Below, one piece after another: positions 61,482-64,000 of a DNA stretch of 64,000 nt. The notes under the pieces were generated by a model. The model saw only the letters and a program-made list of their open reading frames with translations. It searched no databases and was not told the origin of the DNA. The position numbers and the translations under genes were made by a program. The stretch spans positions 266,001-330,000 of the forward strand of contig NZ_QYCZ01000001.1 in the NCBI RefSeq assembly GCF_003614945.1, in the 5' to 3' direction. Every line of letters begins with the position of its first letter. Position 1 is the stretch's first letter. This stretch comes from Bergeyella cardium (GTDB lineage: Bacteria > Bacteroidota > Bacteroidia > Flavobacteriales > Weeksellaceae).

Positions 61482-62699
61482 CTATTCGCCAGAGGTGGGC
61501 TCTTTCGTAAGGCTTTCAATATCAAAAGGAAAATCTTCAAATAGCCCTGAGAGCGCGGTAGCCGAATAGATGCGGCGAGAGTATTTGTTGCCCAGCGCTA
61601 TAATTGTGGTTTTGGACTCGGGGAGGTGCACAAAAACCGAATTAGAGCCGTGCCACCAGCCGTTATGATAAGTCAGCGCTTTTCCATTATCAAAAATTTT
61701 CATTCGTATCCCCAGCCCATAGTTTTTCATTCCTTTTTTCTCATTGCTATAAGGTTTAAACACCTCTTTTATCAGGTTTTTAGGAAGGAAATTTGAGGAA
61801 AACATTGCCTGAGAAAATCGCAGCAAATCCTGAGGTGTGGTGTAGATATTCTTATCTCCGTAGATCAAATCGAGCTTGTTGTAGGGGTGCATCTTCCCAT
61901 TGCTAAAAAAAGATGGACTGGCAGTGGGGAGTTCTTTTTCGGTGAGTACGAAGGTGTGCTCCATCCCGAGCGGTTGGAATATCATTTCCCGTACGGCGAT
62001 TGGGTAGGGCTTGCCTGCAACTTTTTCTATGACGAGGGCGAGGAGGGCATAGTTGGTATTACAATACTCAAAGCCGGTGTTGGGCTCCCTCTTGAGTGCA
62101 GGTTTGTGCTTGGAAATGAGGCTCAAAATATCTTGATTGCTGATAAATTCCTTTGAAAATTCGGAGGGTAGGGGCTTAAGTTCCTGTTCTAGAAGTTCGT
62201 ATTTGGGGAGCCCACTCCTGTGGTTGAGTAGATTTTTGAGGGTGATTTTAGGGTAGGGGAAGGCTGGGAGAATGCTTGTGAGGCTTTGGTTGAGGCTGAT
62301 TTTTCCTGATTCTACCAATTTTAGGATTGCCATAGCGGTAATCGGTTTGCTCACAGACGCGATGTGGAGTGGGGTGTTTTCGTTGATGGGGTTTTGTTTT
62401 TTCTCATCGGTAAATCCTCGATACTTTTCTAAGAGGATGTTCTCTCCTTTTGCGATGATGATTCCTCCCCAGAGGTTACTCCCTTCCCAAACTTGGAGGT
62501 AATAATCTCCCAAAATGTTTCGGATAGAATCTTCTCGGGAGAGCTTAGAATCTGCGGGTTTGAATATTTTTTTGAAATCTACACTGCTAAAGTTAGGGAG
62601 GGTGTTTTCGGCTTTGGGTGGGATTTTTTTCACTTCGTCCTTGCAGGAAATGAGGAACAAAATGAGGAGGGAGGCGAGGGTGGTTTTCAGGAGGTTCAT
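61482..62699 (-). CDS. Lipoprotein serine hydrolase (class C beta-lactamase fold)
   Basis: The 405-residue protein has lipobox LISC (C19) and a beta-lactamase-related domain. The nucleophile motif is SVSK (S115-K118), the second motif YCN in GFEYCNTNYALLALV, and the third HNG in TYHNGWWHGSNS. Such proteins include D-aminopeptidases, esterases and penicillin-binding proteins; a real beta-lactamase is less likely given the lipid anchor and length. It is next to, and 3 bp before the end of, the dehydrogenase gene upstream on the same strand. Confidence 0.9.
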   Translation of the reverse strand: MNLLKTTLASLLILFLISCKDEVKKIPPKAENTLPNFSSVDFKKIFKPADSKLSREDSIRNILGDYYLQVWEGSNLWGGIIIAKGENILLEKYRGFTDEKKQNPINENTPLHIASVSKPITAMAILKLVESGKISLNQSLTSILPAFPYPKITLKNLLNHRSGLPKYELLEQELKPLPSEFSKEFISNQDILSLISKHKPALKREPNTGFEYCNTNYALLALVIEKVAGKPYPIAVREMIFQPLGMEHTFVLTEKELPTASPSFFSNGKMHPYNKLDLIYGDKNIYTTPQDLLRFSQAMFSSNFLPKNLIKEVFKPYSNEKKGMKNYGLGIRMKIFDNGKALTYHNGWWHGSNSVFVHLPESKTTIIALGNKYSRRIYSATALSGLFEDFPFDIESLTKEPTSGE

Positions 62700-62702
62700 A
62701 GG

Positions 62703-63632
62703 CTAAGCGAAGGCGTTTAGGATTTTATCTACGATGACTTGTGCGAGTTTTTCCTTGCTCTGCACCGTCCACCCCGCAATGTGCGGCGTGAGGATGACTT
62801 TTTCTGAGGTGAGGAGGTATTTGAAGTCCTCGTTGAGGTTCTCCAAGCTCTCGAACGAGGGTTTTTCAAACTCGGTTACATCTAATGCAGCACCTTTTAT
62901 TTTTCCTGATTTTAGGGATTCTACCAATGCTTTTGTTTTGATGTTCTTGCCCCTCGCAGTGTTGATAATGTAGAAGTTTTTCTTCATACTTGCGATAAAT
63001 TTTTCATCAATGATATAGTGAGTCTCCTCAGTGAGGGGTAGGTGCAGGCTGATGATATCGGCTTCTGCTTTTAGCGTCTCGAGGGAAACTTGGGCAGCAT
63101 ATTCATCGGATAAATCAGGTAGGATATCATAAAAAACCACTCGGCAACCAAAGCCCGAAAACCTTTTGGCAGTGGCTTTCCCCATATTTCCATAGCCTAT
63201 GAGCCCTACGGTTTTTCCTTTTATTTCATCGCCTCTATTTTCTTCCCTTAGCCAGATTCCTTTTTTTACTTCTTCTGATGAGATGAAGAGGCGGTTCATC
63301 AGGACGAGCAGCATCCCTAATGCGTGCTCTGCTACGGCATCTCTGTTTCCTTCGGGGGAATTGATGAGGAGGATATTCTGATTTTCTGCTTCGAGGGTGT
63401 CTATATTTTCCATACCCGCACCCACTCGCGCAATGAATTTTAGGTGGCGAGCCTTCTGTAGAAATTCCTTATCTAACGGTATCCTGCTCCTGATGATAAT
63501 GCCATCATAATCGTTTATTTTTTTTAAAACCTGCGTGTAGGTTGAGGTATAGTCTTCGGTAATTTGAAAGCCTTTGCTTTGAAGCTGCTCACGGATGAGA
63601 GGGTGGTTTTTATCGAGCTGTAGGATTTTCAT
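62703..63632 (-). CDS. D-2-hydroxyacid dehydrogenase (SerA-like)
   Basis: The 309-residue NAD-dependent enzyme has the Rossmann loop VGLIGYGNMGKATAKRF, the catalytic Arg in NTARGKNI-type INTARGKN, and the catalytic His in LTPHIAGWT. It lacks the C-terminal ACT domain of full-length phosphoglycerate dehydrogenase. The substrate could be 3-phosphoglycerate or another 2-hydroxyacid. It is probably co-transcribed with the hydrolase gene. Confidence 0.88.
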   Translation of the reverse strand: MKILQLDKNHPLIREQLQSKGFQITEDYTSTYTQVLKKINDYDGIIIRSRIPLDKEFLQKARHLKFIARVGAGMENIDTLEAENQNILLINSPEGNRDAVAEHALGMLLVLMNRLFISSEEVKKGIWLREENRGDEIKGKTVGLIGYGNMGKATAKRFSGFGCRVVFYDILPDLSDEYAAQVSLETLKAEADIISLHLPLTEETHYIIDEKFIASMKKNFYIINTARGKNIKTKALVESLKSGKIKGAALDVTEFEKPSFESLENLNEDFKYLLTSEKVILTPHIAGWTVQSKEKLAQVIVDKILNAFA

Positions 63633-63684
63633 TTTTGGGATAAAGTTTTTGCAATAATAGATATTTTTTGTAGGCTAAAAGAAA

Positions 63685-63710
63685 AAAGTTGCCAATTTAT
63701 TGGCAACTTT
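63685..63710 (-). terminator. Intrinsic terminator of the SusD-family gene
   Basis: Read on the minus strand, an 11-bp stem AAAGTTGCCAA / TTGGCAACTTT with a 4-nt loop is followed by T residues, 24 bp beyond the stop. Confidence 0.88.
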
Positions 63711-63734
63711 AATATTAATAATGATCAAATTTAA

Positions 63735-64000
63735 TTAATTTGAATTATCATATCCTGGGTTTGGCTGTACCAATGAACCTGATACATTCGTTTCAGATTG
63801 AGGGATTGGCATTGCTATGAGCTGGTTTCCGATGTTATAGCTGTTGTTGGTTACAGCTCCAGAATCATCATAAACCCGAAGTGTAGCTCCCCATCTTAAT
63901 AAATCCCAGTATCTGAATCCTTCACCTATAAGCTCTCTCGATCTTTCTTGCTTGATATCATCTAATGTTACAGAGCTGGCAGTAGCAAGATTTCTATTTT
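63735..64000 (-). CDS. RagB/SusD-family nutrient-binding lipoprotein, C-terminal part
   Basis: Only the last 88 residues lie in the window; the start is beyond 64000. The segment DIKQERSRELIGEGFRYWDL is the conserved C-terminal signature of SusD/RagB proteins, followed by LLRWG and the end NPGYDNSN. SusD proteins are outer-membrane lipoproteins that cap a SusC TonB-dependent transporter; a susC gene is expected upstream, to the right of the window. Substrate unknown. Confidence 0.92.
   Translation of the reverse strand, partial: NRNLATASSVTLDDIKQERSRELIGEGFRYWDLLRWGATLRVYDDSGAVTNNSYNIGNQLIAMPIPQSETNVSGSLVQPNPGYDNSN

Noticed and set aside
61482-62699. Beta-lactamase resistance gene
   Set aside because: The SxxK, YxN and HxG motifs fit the fold, but the lipid anchor, length and general sequence fit the broad serine hydrolase family; there is no evidence of drug hydrolysis.

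Overview
The window looks like a chromosome segment of a low-GC member of the Bacteroidota, class Flavobacteriia, probably family Weeksellaceae (Chryseobacterium/Riemerella/Bergeyella relatives). The evidence is lineage-restricted genes (an IPExxxVDY-type protein between pyk and rnc, DUF6341/DUF6427, DUF4295 after rpmG, a SusD/RagB C-terminus at the right edge), a cell-division cluster with the Bacteroidota gene order, and many TAnnTTTG-type -7 promoter boxes of the Bacteroidota sigma factor. I cannot assign a species. No tRNA, rRNA, CRISPR, insertion sequence or prophage was recognised.

Layout. 30-3552 (minus) is the end of a surface-polysaccharide locus: Wzx-type flippase, sugar aminotransferase and FemAB/GNAT-like acyltransferase with 4-bp overlaps. 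3585-5014 (minus) holds engB/yihA and an alpha/beta hydrolase. 5409-22021 (plus) is a long division and wall (dcw) cluster: rsmH, ftsL-like, a PASTA penicillin-binding protein, murE, a two-TM hypothetical, mraY, murD, ftsW, murG, murC, ftsQ, ftsA, ftsZ. mraZ is not present at its usual place before rsmH; a repeat element lies there instead. 22205-31131 carries a bacilliredoxin, DUF4198 protein, ferritin, serS, tadA, lon and a PpiD/SurA-like chaperone. 31269-36843 holds an MCE/MlaD protein, two Fe-S electron-transfer subunits, an uncharacterised flavobacterial protein, trpS and a Nudix hydrolase. 37086-41478 (minus) holds pyk, the IPExxxVDY-type protein, rnc, fabF and acpP. 41745-43532 is a secreted leucine-rich-repeat protein. 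43744-46823 has folE, cysS, DUF177 and rpmF. 47240-54725 has prolyl oligopeptidase, a membrane acyltransferase with a pentanucleotide repeat, a small TM protein, pgi, an HU-domain membrane protein and waaA. 55117-64000 holds a glycosyltransferase, DUF6341/DUF6427/DUF3109 proteins, rpmB-rpmG-DUF4295-ftsY, two lipoproteins, a lipoprotein serine hydrolase, a 2-hydroxyacid dehydrogenase and the end of a SusD gene.

The most interesting signals lie between or inside otherwise ordinary genes. (1) The acyltransferase at 49445-50569 contains nearly ten AATAC units in its reading frame; gain or loss of one unit leads to a stop within about a dozen codons, so it looks phase-variable. (2) A dispersed 130-210-bp element occurs at 5126-5336 and 39058-39186; the two copies differ mainly by four extra 21-bp units. 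(3) Two further intergenic arrays with exactly 21-bp period lie after murG and after waaA, and some of their units resemble each other. (4) A lipoprotein at 59930-60805 carries the same six-cysteine pattern twice. (5) The leucine-rich-repeat gene has a 126-bp internal duplication with one base difference.
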